Below, piece after piece: positions 56,162-64,000 of a DNA stretch of 64,000 nucleotides (the stretch's first letter is position 1; every line of letters starts with the position of its first letter). The stretch comes from Branchiostoma lanceolatum (taxonomy: Eukaryota; Chordata; Leptocardii; Amphioxiformes; Branchiostomatidae). A program made the translations under genes and the position numbers. Under the pieces are notes generated by a model. That model was not told where the DNA came from and searched no databases. It saw only the letters and a program-made list of their open reading frames with translations. The stretch covers positions 39,603,958-39,667,957 of the forward strand of contig NC_089722.1 in the NCBI RefSeq assembly GCF_035083965.1. The letters run 5' to 3'.

Positions 56162-57598
56162 TCAAAACTTAAGGGTCACGTGGGCAACATCGATGTCAGC
56201 CCACGAGTGACCATCAGCCCAGGTATCGTAGAAATTCCCAGGCCCCAAACGAGCAAACTCGAAATTCAGCCTATCTCGCAAAGCTTTCGCCAACGCCTCG
56301 CACACATTCGCACCAGAAGATTGTCTGTCTTCAAAGACAGCCTCACAGCGGGAGCGCCAGATACTGGACTTTGCCATACTACTGATCACTTCCAAAACCT
56401 TGCGAGTTTGGGCTGGGACGCCCTGGGGGACAATGCCATACAACGCAAAGGTTCTGGACACCTGAAAGTTTCTGCACAGGTACTTGTGGGCAGTGGCCTC
56501 CACCCACAACCAAACCTCCGCGGCCACTGGACAGTCCCAGAACAGATGACCCACGCACTCCGGCTGTGAGCAACCCCTCCTGGGACATGTACTGCTAGGG
56601 AGATAGCCCCGCCAAGAATTTAACTTCAACCTCGTCTTCAGCGAATTGTGAGCCGTGTGCCAGGCAATCATTCTATCCCACTTGAAGACAAGGGGATTGT
56701 GGATGACCTTCCACACTCTGTCCCAATCTACCTGAGGGTTTAACTGAACACATCTTGGCGGGGAACTTGCCTGTTCTGAAAGATACCTGTACAGAGAAGC
56801 TGTAGTACAAGCCTTCCATTCTGCAGAGCCCTCGATGTCAGAGAGGGAGAGGTACTGGGAAATGGCTTCATAATGGGGCGGACGATCCAACGAGTGAGGC
56901 GAGGAGTTGCACCACGTCGTCGGATCAATCCTCCTGAGCTCGACCCCAAGCCAATACTTACAGAAGCAGCTACAAGGGTGCTGTGGGTCGGTGAAGACCT
57001 TCCTCACAGTCTTTAACATTAAGGCCTTTGCCTTCAAGGGGATGGAGACAAGGCCAACTCCACCCTGCTCTTTGGGCAAGAGCAGGGTCTGCCTTTTGAC
57101 AAGTTCCGTCTTACCATCCCACAAGAACCCGAACATTGCCTTCTCCAACCGACTTCGAACCGAAGCCGGAAGGGGATAGACCGGCGCTGTATACCACAGC
57201 GTGGCGGCCGCTAAAGAATTTACTACTAAGGCCTTCCCCAACAGGGTGAGCTTCCTCCCGCTCCACTGGTCCAACTTGGCCTTGAATTTGGCAAACCGTT
57301 GGAGCCACGCCTCCTCAGCGAGCGGGACGTTGCCAATCGGTGTCTGAAGCAGTTTCAGTGACACCGAGTTCCAGCACTTGATCGGATACGGCTGGTCGGG
57401 CCTTCCCTTCCAGCCACCAAGCCACAACGCCTCTGTCTTCCCCATGTTAAGTTTGGACCCTGTGCCAGATTCAAACTTAGATATTAAGGAGAAGGTGCGA
57501 TCAATGGAGAGATCGTCTGTCAGGACGACAGTGTTGTCGTCCGCATATTGCACTATCTTGGTGTCCCTGCCCGAGCCCCCAGGGAGGTGCACTCCCTT
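56162..57598 (-). CDS. ORF2 fragment, residues 680-1157, family D (truncated)
   Basis: 478 codons with YADD, GSKLNMGKT and the zinc motif CPRRGC-x7-H-x4-C. The endonuclease and RT motifs A and B are absent. The frame runs on into the 3' tail of E10 to an ATG near 57640, but the residues added are tail sequence and not ORF2. It is not a functional enzyme. Confidence 0.87.
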   Translation of the reverse strand, partial: KGVHLPGGSGRDTKIVQYADDNTVVLTDDLSIDRTFSLISKFESGTGSKLNMGKTEALWLGGWKGRPDQPYPIKCWNSVSLKLLQTPIGNVPLAEEAWLQRFAKFKAKLDQWSGRKLTLLGKALVVNSLAAATLWYTAPVYPLPASVRSRLEKAMFGFLWDGKTELVKRQTLLLPKEQGGVGLVSIPLKAKALMLKTVRKVFTDPQHPCSCFCKYWLGVELRRIDPTTWCNSSPHSLDRPPHYEAISQYLSLSDIEGSAEWKACTTASLYRYLSEQASSPPRCVQLNPQVDWDRVWKVIHNPLVFKWDRMIAWHTAHNSLKTRLKLNSWRGYLPSSTCPRRGCSQPECVGHLFWDCPVAAEVWLWVEATAHKYLCRNFQVSRTFALYGIVPQGVPAQTRKVLEVISSMAKSSIWRSRCEAVFEDRQSSGANVCEALAKALRDRLNFEFARLGPGNFYDTWADGHSWADIDVAHVTLKF

Positions 57599-57602
57599 TA
57601 CT

Positions 57603-57770
57603 CTTTTGAAGTATTTATACTGAATGACTTCAAGTATCACTTAGTTCTCATCTTGTTTACGCAGCCTTAAGGCGCTCATATCCACTGATACACTCTAGAT
57701 CAAATTGACCTTCACAGATCGGCTCAGCATTGCTGTACTTCATCCCACCCACCACTCTCGATCCACCCCC
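57603..57770 (-). repeat. E10 3' antisense-U2 module
   Basis: 168 nt. It is the most diverged copy, with a handful of base changes including in the U2 3'-end match (GATCCACCCCC) and CATTCAG for GATTCAG, but the same length. The proximal 3' UTR spans 57771-57924. Confidence 0.82.
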
Positions 57771-57924
57771 AGACACTATGTAATATTTTTGGGTTTTGTA
57801 TTTTATAATTTTTTTGGGTTTTCTATTTTTGACCTAGCCAACTAAGACTGAGTGGCTAGGCCTACAACTACTCCTGAGTACATGCGAGATTGCTCCAAAT
57901 AGAGCCAAACAAACAATAAAACAT

Positions 57925-60900
57925 TCAAAACTTAAGGGTCACGTGGGCAACATCGATGTCGGCCCACGAGTGACCATCAGCCCAGGTATCGTAGAAATTC
58001 CCAGGCCCCAAACGAGTAAACTCGAAATTCAGCCTATCTCGCAAAGCTTTCGCCAACGCCTCGCACACATTCGCACCAGAAGATTGTCTGTCTTCAAAGA
58101 CAGCCTCACAGCGGGAGCGCCAGATACTGGACTTTGTCATACTACTGACCACTTCCAAAACCTTGCGAGTTTGGGCTGGGACGCCCTGGGGGACAATGCC
58201 ATACAACGCAAAGGTTCTGGACACCTGAAAGTTTCTGCACAGGTACTTGTGGGCAGTGGCCTCCACCCACAACCAAACCTCCGCCGCCACTGGACAGTCC
58301 CAGAACAGATGACCCACGCACTCCGGCTGTGAGCAACCCCTCCTGGGACATGTACTGCTAGGGAGATAGCCCCGCCAAGAATTCAACTTCAACCTCGTCT
58401 TCAGCGAATTGTGTGCCGTGTGCCAGGCAATCATTCTATCCCACTTGAAGACAAGGGGATTGTGGATGGCCTTCCACACTCTGTCCCAATCTACCTGAGG
58501 GTTTAACTGAACACATCTTGGCGGGGAACTTGCCTGTTCTGAAAGATACCTGTACAGAGAAGCTGTAGTACAAGCCTTCCATTCTGCAGAGCCCTCGATG
58601 TCAGAGAGGGAGAGGTACTGGGAAATGGCTTCATAATGGGGCGGACGATCCAACGAGTGGGGCGAGGAGTTGCACCACGTCGTCGGATCAATCCTCCTGA
58701 GCTCGACCCCAAGCCAATACTTACAGAAGCAGCTACAAGGGTGCTGTGGGTCGGTGAAGACCTTCCTCACAGTCTTTAGCATTAAGGCCTTTGCCTTCAA
58801 GGGGATGGAGACAAGGCCAACTCCACCCTGCTCTTTGGGCAAGAGCAGGGTCTGCCTTTTGACAAGTTCCGTCTTACCATCCCACAAGAACCCGAACATT
58901 GCCTTCTCCAACCGACTTCGAACCGAAGCCGGAAGGGGATAGACCGGCGCTGTATACCACAGCGTGGCGGCCGCTAAAGAATTTACTACTAAGGCCTTCC
59001 CCAACAGGGTGAGCTTCCTCCCGCTCCACTGGTCCAACTTGGCCTTGAATTTGGCAAACCGTTGGAGCCACGCCTCCTCAGCGAGCGGGACGTTGCCAAT
59101 CGGTGTCTGAAGCAATTTCAGTGACACCGAGTTCCAGCACTTGATCGGATACGGCTGGTCGGGCCTTCCCTTCCAGCCACCAAGCCACAACGCCTCTGTC
59201 TTCCCCATGTTAAGTTTGGACCCTGTGCCAGATTCAAACTTAGATATTAAGGAGAAGGTGCGATCAATGGAGAGATCGTCTGTCAGGACGACAGTGTTGT
59301 CGTCCGCATATTGCACTATCTTGGTGTCCCTGCCCGAGCCCCCAGGGAGGTGCACTCCCTTTATCTGGGGGTCAGCTCTGATGGCGGCTGCCAGGGGCTC
59401 AATACACAAGACATACAAAAGAGGAGACAGGGGGCAGCCCTGCCTGACTCCTCTCTCCACCGCGAAGGACTGTGTCAAGTTACCATTAACTATGACTTTA
59501 CTAGACACGTCACTATAAAGGGTGGCTACATACTTTCGGAAAGCAGGACCAAAGCCCAGTCTTTCCAAGATGTTGATCATGAAGTCATGGTCCACTCTAT
59601 CAAAGGCCTTCTCCTGGTCCAGGGCCAGGAACACACAGGGAAGGTTTTTATCGTTGACATACGCGGCAATGTCCCTGAGCAAACACAGGCTGTCCGTGAT
59701 GGACCTCCCGGGAATGCCACATGATTGGTCCACCTGGACAACCTGGCCAATGACCGCCTTCAATCTGTTCGCTATCGTCTTAGACAAAATCTTATAGTCT
59801 ACATTGAGTAGCGATATCGGGCGTTTATTTTTAGGGTCCAAAGGGTCACCCGCCTTGTCCAAAAGGGTGACAAGGCCCTGTCTCTGAGACGGTGCAAGTT
59901 CCCCTTCGCTTAACCCTTCTCGGAACACTTGCAGTAGATCCCGGCCCACTAGCTCCCAAAATTGGAGGTAAAACTCCTTTGGCAAGCCGTCCGAGCCGGG
60001 GGTCTTGCCATTCGCCATGCCCTTGAGGGCCTTAAGTAACTCTTCCTCCGAAACAGGTCTCTCCAGACAAGCCGACAGTTCCTCCGGGAGGGTCCTGTCC
60101 AGCTTGTCCAAAAAGAAATCCCCGTCAGGACGGTGAAGTTGGTCCTTCTTAAAAAGACTGGAGTAAAACTCCTCAAATACTTCTGCGACTTCCTCCGTTG
60201 TAGAAACGGTTTCGCCGTCTTTATTTTTGATCTCAGGGATCAATTTTCGACTACCCTTCTCCCTCTCGCTCTTGAAGAAAAAGCGGGTGGGTTTTTCGCC
60301 TTCCTCGAAGTGCTTGATCTTAGATCGGAGGCGCTGCCCCGCCAGCCGATCTTGCACTAGTTTGTTGACTTTCTCCTTCGCCCTATTATACTCGGCAAGG
60401 GTGGCTAGGGACCGATCTCCACAGTTGAGGCGAGATCTTAGTATGTCCACCTCTCTCTCGAGGCCGCCCTGAATAAGTTTGGCCTCACGTGAACGTCGCT
60501 TGGAATGGTGCACAACCAGACTCTTTATTTGGAGTTTAACCTCATCCCACCACTCTCTGAGGGACGGGTGGTCGCCCTTTTTGCCACTCCACTCCTTGTA
60601 CTTCTCCGTAAACTCCCGGACAAAGAGAGAATCCGACAGAGTTTTGACATTGCACTTCCACACACCCTTACCTTGTTGGACCGGATGTGTGGACTCGACA
60701 ATAGTGAGATTAGCATCATGGTCCGAGAACGGACATGACACTATCTCGGCCGTGGTGGAATGGCCTTCGGAAACATAGATTCTATCGAGTCTTGACCTGG
60801 AACTGTTGGAGGGGGAACGCCACGTGTATTCCGTAGCCACCGGGTGTTCTGCCCTCCACGAATCTACCAAACCCAGGTCCTCACACAAGGACTTTAGCTC

Positions 60901-61398
60901 GATCACATCCTGTGTGCGCGAGCCCGGACTAACCAAAGACACAGTGTATCTGTCTAAGGAGGGATCCAAAACGCAGTTGAAATCCCCAGCCAGAACAAGG
61001 GTGGCATTTGGGTACATATACTCATGCAGGGTAGAGAAAAGGACGGCCCTGTCCCTAGCCACATTTGGGGCATACACATTAACAATATTAAATTTCTCCA
61101 GCCCATCAGAAATGAGCACCGACACCACTCTGCCATCCATATCCCCTTTTGACGAGACGACGGACCACCTTTGCGACAAAAGTACCCCGACGCCTCTGGC
61201 TGAGTTGGTACCCAACGACCATACTGCCTTGCTTCCCCACTGGCGACTCCAAGCAGACCTGTCGGCCAGGGAGGAGACGTGGCATTCCTGCAGGCATGCC
61301 ACGTCTACGTCCCTAGCGCGACAGAAGTCAAACACCTGTGAGCGCCTCATACTATCTTTCATTCCATTAACGTTTAGCGTCAAAATTCTTAGGTCCAT
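57925..61398 (-). CDS. ORF2 endonuclease/reverse transcriptase, family D
   Basis: 1157 residues. Endonuclease motifs LNVNGMKD, LQECH, GDFNCVLDPSLD and SDHDAN. RT motifs PGSDGLPKEFY, ALDQEKAFDRVDH, RQGCPLSPLLY, YADD and GSKLNMGKT. Zinc motif CPRRGC-x7-H-x4-C. It is well diverged from families A to C outside these motifs. The start is 54 nt after the ORF1 stop, the longest gap here. In this family the two ORFs share a frame but are separated by stops, so a fusion by frameshifting does not apply. Confidence 0.95.
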   Translation of the reverse strand: MDLRILTLNVNGMKDSMRRSQVFDFCRARDVDVACLQECHVSSLADRSAWSRQWGSKAVWSLGTNSARGVGVLLSQRWSVVSSKGDMDGRVVSVLISDGLEKFNIVNVYAPNVARDRAVLFSTLHEYMYPNATLVLAGDFNCVLDPSLDRYTVSLVSPGSRTQDVIELKSLCEDLGLVDSWRAEHPVATEYTWRSPSNSSRSRLDRIYVSEGHSTTAEIVSCPFSDHDANLTIVESTHPVQQGKGVWKCNVKTLSDSLFVREFTEKYKEWSGKKGDHPSLREWWDEVKLQIKSLVVHHSKRRSREAKLIQGGLEREVDILRSRLNCGDRSLATLAEYNRAKEKVNKLVQDRLAGQRLRSKIKHFEEGEKPTRFFFKSEREKGSRKLIPEIKNKDGETVSTTEEVAEVFEEFYSSLFKKDQLHRPDGDFFLDKLDRTLPEELSACLERPVSEEELLKALKGMANGKTPGSDGLPKEFYLQFWELVGRDLLQVFREGLSEGELAPSQRQGLVTLLDKAGDPLDPKNKRPISLLNVDYKILSKTIANRLKAVIGQVVQVDQSCGIPGRSITDSLCLLRDIAAYVNDKNLPCVFLALDQEKAFDRVDHDFMINILERLGFGPAFRKYVATLYSDVSSKVIVNGNLTQSFAVERGVRQGCPLSPLLYVLCIEPLAAAIRADPQIKGVHLPGGSGRDTKIVQYADDNTVVLTDDLSIDRTFSLISKFESGTGSKLNMGKTEALWLGGWKGRPDQPYPIKCWNSVSLKLLQTPIGNVPLAEEAWLQRFAKFKAKLDQWSGRKLTLLGKALVVNSLAAATLWYTAPVYPLPASVRSRLEKAMFGFLWDGKTELVKRQTLLLPKEQGGVGLVSIPLKAKALMLKTVRKVFTDPQHPCSCFCKYWLGVELRRIDPTTWCNSSPHSLDRPPHYEAISQYLSLSDIEGSAEWKACTTASLYRYLSEQASSPPRCVQLNPQVDWDRVWKAIHNPLVFKWDRMIAWHTAHNSLKTRLKLNSWRGYLPSSTCPRRGCSQPECVGHLFWDCPVAAEVWLWVEATAHKYLCRNFQVSRTFALYGIVPQGVPAQTRKVLEVVSSMTKSSIWRSRCEAVFEDRQSSGANVCEALAKALRDRLNFEFTRLGPGNFYDTWADGHSWADIDVAHVTLKF

Positions 61399-61452
61399 AA
61401 TCGCGCCGAGTTCAAATGGGTAAGATCACTAGCGAAACCAAAACCTTGAGAG

Positions 61453-63135
61453 CTAAGGTTTAGATTTGCCCTTAACCTTCCTCTTCCCCCCCTTAGAAGG
61501 AACTTTCGTCGGTCTTTGACTTTGAGGGGACTGCTGCGACGGGAACAGCTCAATTTGGGAGCCGAATCCCGACGCCATCTCCTTCTTTCTAGACTTCTTG
61601 GAGTTTCCCGGAGGGTCAGACTCAGAGTCTGAGTCGCTGCTCAGGGAAATCCCCGCCAGTCTATCTCCTTCATGTGCGAGGGGAGACCGATCCCGGTCGA
61701 TCTTCTTGACCGGGGGAACTCGATCCTCCTTCGACTCCTCGGCAATCTTCAGGGGGAAAGGGGATATATCCTCCCCTGACATATTCATATATAGGTTGAG
61801 ACTATTTGCCGGGGTCGCCACTTGGGACAGCAACTTGTTTCCCCCGCTTCCTGCGGAGTCCCAAAACCCCTTCAACTCCTGACTGTCGGCCGGTGGTGTT
61901 GCAGGCTTCTGGTCAGGAGTCACCTTCTCAGAGGGAGGTTCTTCCTCCTCTTTCCTATCTTTATCCTCGATGTGAGGGGGGGTGTCGGTGGGACCCGCCA
62001 CCCCCAGGGGTTTGATCACGTCGGAGGTCGCGGAACCGACCTCCTTGGCACCCACGTCCTCCCCATTGGGCCGGGAGGAGGGGGCACCATCGTCGGAGGT
62101 CGCGGAACCGACCTCCTTGGCACCCACGTCCTCCCCATTGGGCCGGGAGGAGGGGGCACTATCTACCTCCATCTTTCCATCTTCCCCCTCACTATCCCCT
62201 GTGTCTTCCCCCATCTGCACCACCTGATTATCTTCCCCATCTCCCCCGACGTCCTCGTCTCCACTGACATCCTCACCATCCTCCCCATCTCCACCGACGT
62301 TCTCCTTGGAGGCGTCAGCGGCCAGAGGAGGGGGGTTCTGGGCACCCTTGGAGGTGTCAGCGGTGGGAGGAGGGGGAGGGGCTTTGTTAGCCAGAGGAGT
62401 AGCCTGGGGCTTCGACCCCGAAGCCGCTGGTGTCCACTTTGTGGACATTGCAACCATGTTGGCGAATGTTAGCTTGCAGTTCTTTAGCACATGCCCTGCT
62501 TGGTTACAGTGCGAGCACTTGACAGCATTTGTGCAATCGTTTGCCAGGTGCCCCAACTCCAAGCACTTGGAGCACTTGATTGCCTTGCAATCGGCCACAA
62601 AGTGGTCCTCGCTGCCACACTTGTGGCACATTCTCGGTTGCCCCGAATACTTGAAGGAGACGATGTCCTGTCCAATCCTAACAGTGTTCGGGATGTGACT
62701 CCTCAGTGTCATTTTATACTGTCTAGTGCCCGATTTGATCTCGGGGTAGCCCCGGCTAGCACAAGTGAGGAACTTGCCTGCCTCCACTACCCCGTAAGCC
62801 TCCAATCGGGACCTGATAAACCCGTCGTCGAGCTCGAGGGGAATCCCGAAAGCCGACACAATGACAATGCCAGCTCCGAACGTTTCCACATCGACCTTCG
62901 GGTCCGCCACCAGAGATGGACACGCTTTCTGGAGGTCAGCCCTTGATTTAAAGGTGACCTCGAACGTTCCCTTTTGCTTACGCTGGATCCCCTCCACATG
63001 ATTTTTGGGATCAACACCGTGATGCTGCAGTAACGTGATCACGTCTGCAAACTCATTCTCTGAAGGTTTGAAGAACGTGATTGCTACACTCCTTTGCCTG
63101 GCAAAGGTGCTAAGCTTGGAGTGGGCAGGGGGCAT
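61453..63135 (-). CDS. ORF1 RNA-binding protein, family D
   Basis: 560 residues. N-terminus MPPAHSKLSTFARQRSVAITF; the conserved part starts at about residue 11. Zinc knuckles: C170-C173-H178-C183, C188-C191-H196-C201 and C207-C210-H215-C220. The acidic tail has a 24-residue unit with APSSRPNGEDVGAKEVG twice (72-bp unit, 62021-62164). SGEDISPFPL and GFGSQI (523-528) are shared with families A and B. Expected role: element RNA binding in the cytoplasm and nucleus. Confidence 0.92.
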   Translation of the reverse strand: MPPAHSKLSTFARQRSVAITFFKPSENEFADVITLLQHHGVDPKNHVEGIQRKQKGTFEVTFKSRADLQKACPSLVADPKVDVETFGAGIVIVSAFGIPLELDDGFIRSRLEAYGVVEAGKFLTCASRGYPEIKSGTRQYKMTLRSHIPNTVRIGQDIVSFKYSGQPRMCHKCGSEDHFVADCKAIKCSKCLELGHLANDCTNAVKCSHCNQAGHVLKNCKLTFANMVAMSTKWTPAASGSKPQATPLANKAPPPPPTADTSKGAQNPPPLAADASKENVGGDGEDGEDVSGDEDVGGDGEDNQVVQMGEDTGDSEGEDGKMEVDSAPSSRPNGEDVGAKEVGSATSDDGAPSSRPNGEDVGAKEVGSATSDVIKPLGVAGPTDTPPHIEDKDRKEEEEPPSEKVTPDQKPATPPADSQELKGFWDSAGSGGNKLLSQVATPANSLNLYMNMSGEDISPFPLKIAEESKEDRVPPVKKIDRDRSPLAHEGDRLAGISLSSDSDSESDPPGNSKKSRKKEMASGFGSQIELFPSQQSPQSQRPTKVPSKGGKRKVKGKSKP

Positions 63136-63990
63136 GATGCTCCACGCGTTCTTGTCTAAATGAATCCAAAAAGACGGGTTTAGAACCCTTTAAGACAGTT
63201 AGAAAGGAGATCCGGTTTCCCGGGAACCCCTTTCACAGCCTCCGCCTGGAAGCCCAAAATAACCCGACACCTAGGTATCTGGGTCACCGAGGGTGGCCCG
63301 CTCGCCTTGCCCGAAAACAATACAGACGGGCGATACCAACTCCCCGCGTGTTTGGGGGGGAGGATAGGTACCAAGGTATCTGGGCACCGTAGAAGGCCCA
63401 AAAACAATCAAACTGCAGGGAAAAATTTTCCCAACAAACTCCCCAAGTTTCTCCCGGTTGGCTATAGCCGTATTGGAGATACAGGCGACAGCCGTGTTGG
63501 AGAAACCACAACAACAACGTGGCCGAGAGGACCGTACCACTACCGACCGCCGCTTACGGTGGGGGTGTGGAAAACAAAATCCTCCCAAAACACAACAAAA
63601 TCACAAACTATCTGAACATTAAACGGGTGAATTTGACGGGACGAACCTTCCCTACCTCCAGCTGGAAGGGGAATGTTCTCCGTCCAAGCAGAACGGAGAA
63701 ATCGCCCGTCAAAGTTCGACCGCCAGCCTCTACCCCCGTCAAGCGGAGTGGAGGGCTTCGTGACACCGAACGTAGCCCGAGAGAGGGGTCCGGTGCCAGC
63801 AAAACCGCTCTAACTTCGCCAAATATCAACGCAGAAGCCAAGGAAAACTACCATAACAGACCTGGGAAGCCCAGCAAACCAACTACCTAAACCATGGGCC
63901 TCGGTTCTCGCTCCTACCACCCGAAAATGGCAGAGAAAGCCCCTTCGACCCGGAGCACGATGCAGAAGCGTGGGGACGCTACGCATGCGA
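63136..63990 (-). promoter_or_regulatory. E10 5' UTR, type II
   Basis: 855-bp leader, nearly the same as the E2 leader over its first part. The conserved palindrome is degenerate here (GGCTATAGCC near 63460-63469), still followed by AACCGGGAG. A remnant of the GTGAAAGGGGTT motif precedes ORF1. Confidence 0.7.
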
Positions 63991-64000
63991 TACTACACTT
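63991..64000 (-). pseudogene. U2: U2 5' fragment (nt 29-38), cut by window end
   Basis: AAGTGTAGTA on the minus strand, directly before E10. The rest lies outside the window. Confidence 0.85.

Larger units (their letters stand above)
55840..57600 (-). mobile_element. E9: 5'-truncated family D LINE
   Basis: 1761-bp remnant between U2 and the 3' end of E10. It is truncated within ORF2 just before YADD. Its coding part differs from E10 at only a few residues (for example VWKVIHNP for VWKAIHNP). At its 5' edge only AGTA can derive from U2. E10 therefore entered the remaining U2 sequence on its 5' side. Confidence 0.92.
57603..63990 (-). mobile_element. E10: complete Tx1-clade U2-targeted LINE, family D
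   Basis: 6388-bp complete element with both ORFs open. The 5' junction is at U2 GTAGTA, then 19 nt (63972-63990) not found in E2, then ACGCTTCTGCATCG, where E2 begins. Either E2 lost these bases or they are filler. The leader is type II, as in E2. Confidence 0.95.

Noticed and set aside
56162-57640. Complete 492-residue protein in E9
   Set aside because: Its first residues are the 3' tail of E10. The rest is ORF2 from residue 680.
1-64000. RLE-type (R2, R4 or Utopia) U2 elements
   Set aside because: The endonuclease is N-terminal and of AP type (LNVNGM, GDFN, SDHD), there are two ORFs, and no C-terminal restriction-like domain is seen.
1-64000. LTR retrotransposon or virus
   Set aside because: There are no long terminal repeats, protease, integrase or capsid. 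The direct repeats are U2 spacers.

Overview
The window is a stretch of a eukaryotic U2 small nuclear RNA gene array, heavily colonised by site-specific non-LTR retrotransposons (LINEs). No ordinary host protein gene is visible. The repeat unit is a 184-nt U2 gene plus a spacer of exactly 1068 bp (1252 bp in all). U2 is recognised by its near-universal 5' end, the branch-point recognition sequence GTAGTA (nt 33-38) and an Sm site. Its 3' half does not match vertebrate or Drosophila U2 as I recall them, so I would only say 'probably a non-vertebrate animal'. The elements have two ORFs. ORF1 carries three CCHC zinc knuckles. ORF2 has an AP-type endonuclease, a reverse transcriptase with YADD, and a C-terminal CCHC motif. 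This is the Tx1/L1 architecture, and the target matches the described U2-directed Keno group. They are not RLE-type (R2/R4/Utopia) elements and not LTR elements.

Layout. On the + strand: E1 (1-2550, cut by the window edge), E2 (3805-10244, complete, family B), E3 (11506-13349, 5'-truncated, family A), E4 (14604-20872, complete, family C), a U2 copy with a 60-bp deletion (22091), E5 (23321-26542, 5'-truncated, family A), E6 (27797-34171, complete, family A), a second deleted U2 (35401), E7 (36629-43003), an intact U2 (44233), E8 (45521-51895), and an intact U2 (53125). E6, E7 and E8 are one insertion amplified as an 8.83-8.89 kb macro-repeat. At 53336 the array turns round through a 22-bp hairpin. 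On the - strand there is then a U2 5' stub, a spacer, an intact U2 (54438-54621), a spacer, and a U2 gene split by two stacked family D elements: E9 (55840-57600, 5'-truncated) and E10 (57603-63990, complete). The U2 5' remnant reaches the window end. Thus 3 U2 genes are whole, 2 carry the same deletion, one is a 34-nt stub at the inversion, and the other 9 are split by insertions. Every insertion is in U2 sense orientation, with its 3' junction at nt 36/37, inside GTAGTA.

How the parts work together. By family knowledge, ORF1 coats the RNA, the endonuclease nicks U2, and the RT primes cDNA from the nick. The most striking signal is that the last 168 nt of every element are a degenerate reverse-complement copy of U2 itself. 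It is colinear from about U2 nt 14, past the insertion site, to a few bases beyond the U2 3' end. This module is nearly identical in families whose proteins have diverged widely. 5' UTRs are also shared between otherwise distant families, so the elements are modular mosaics that share one genomic niche.
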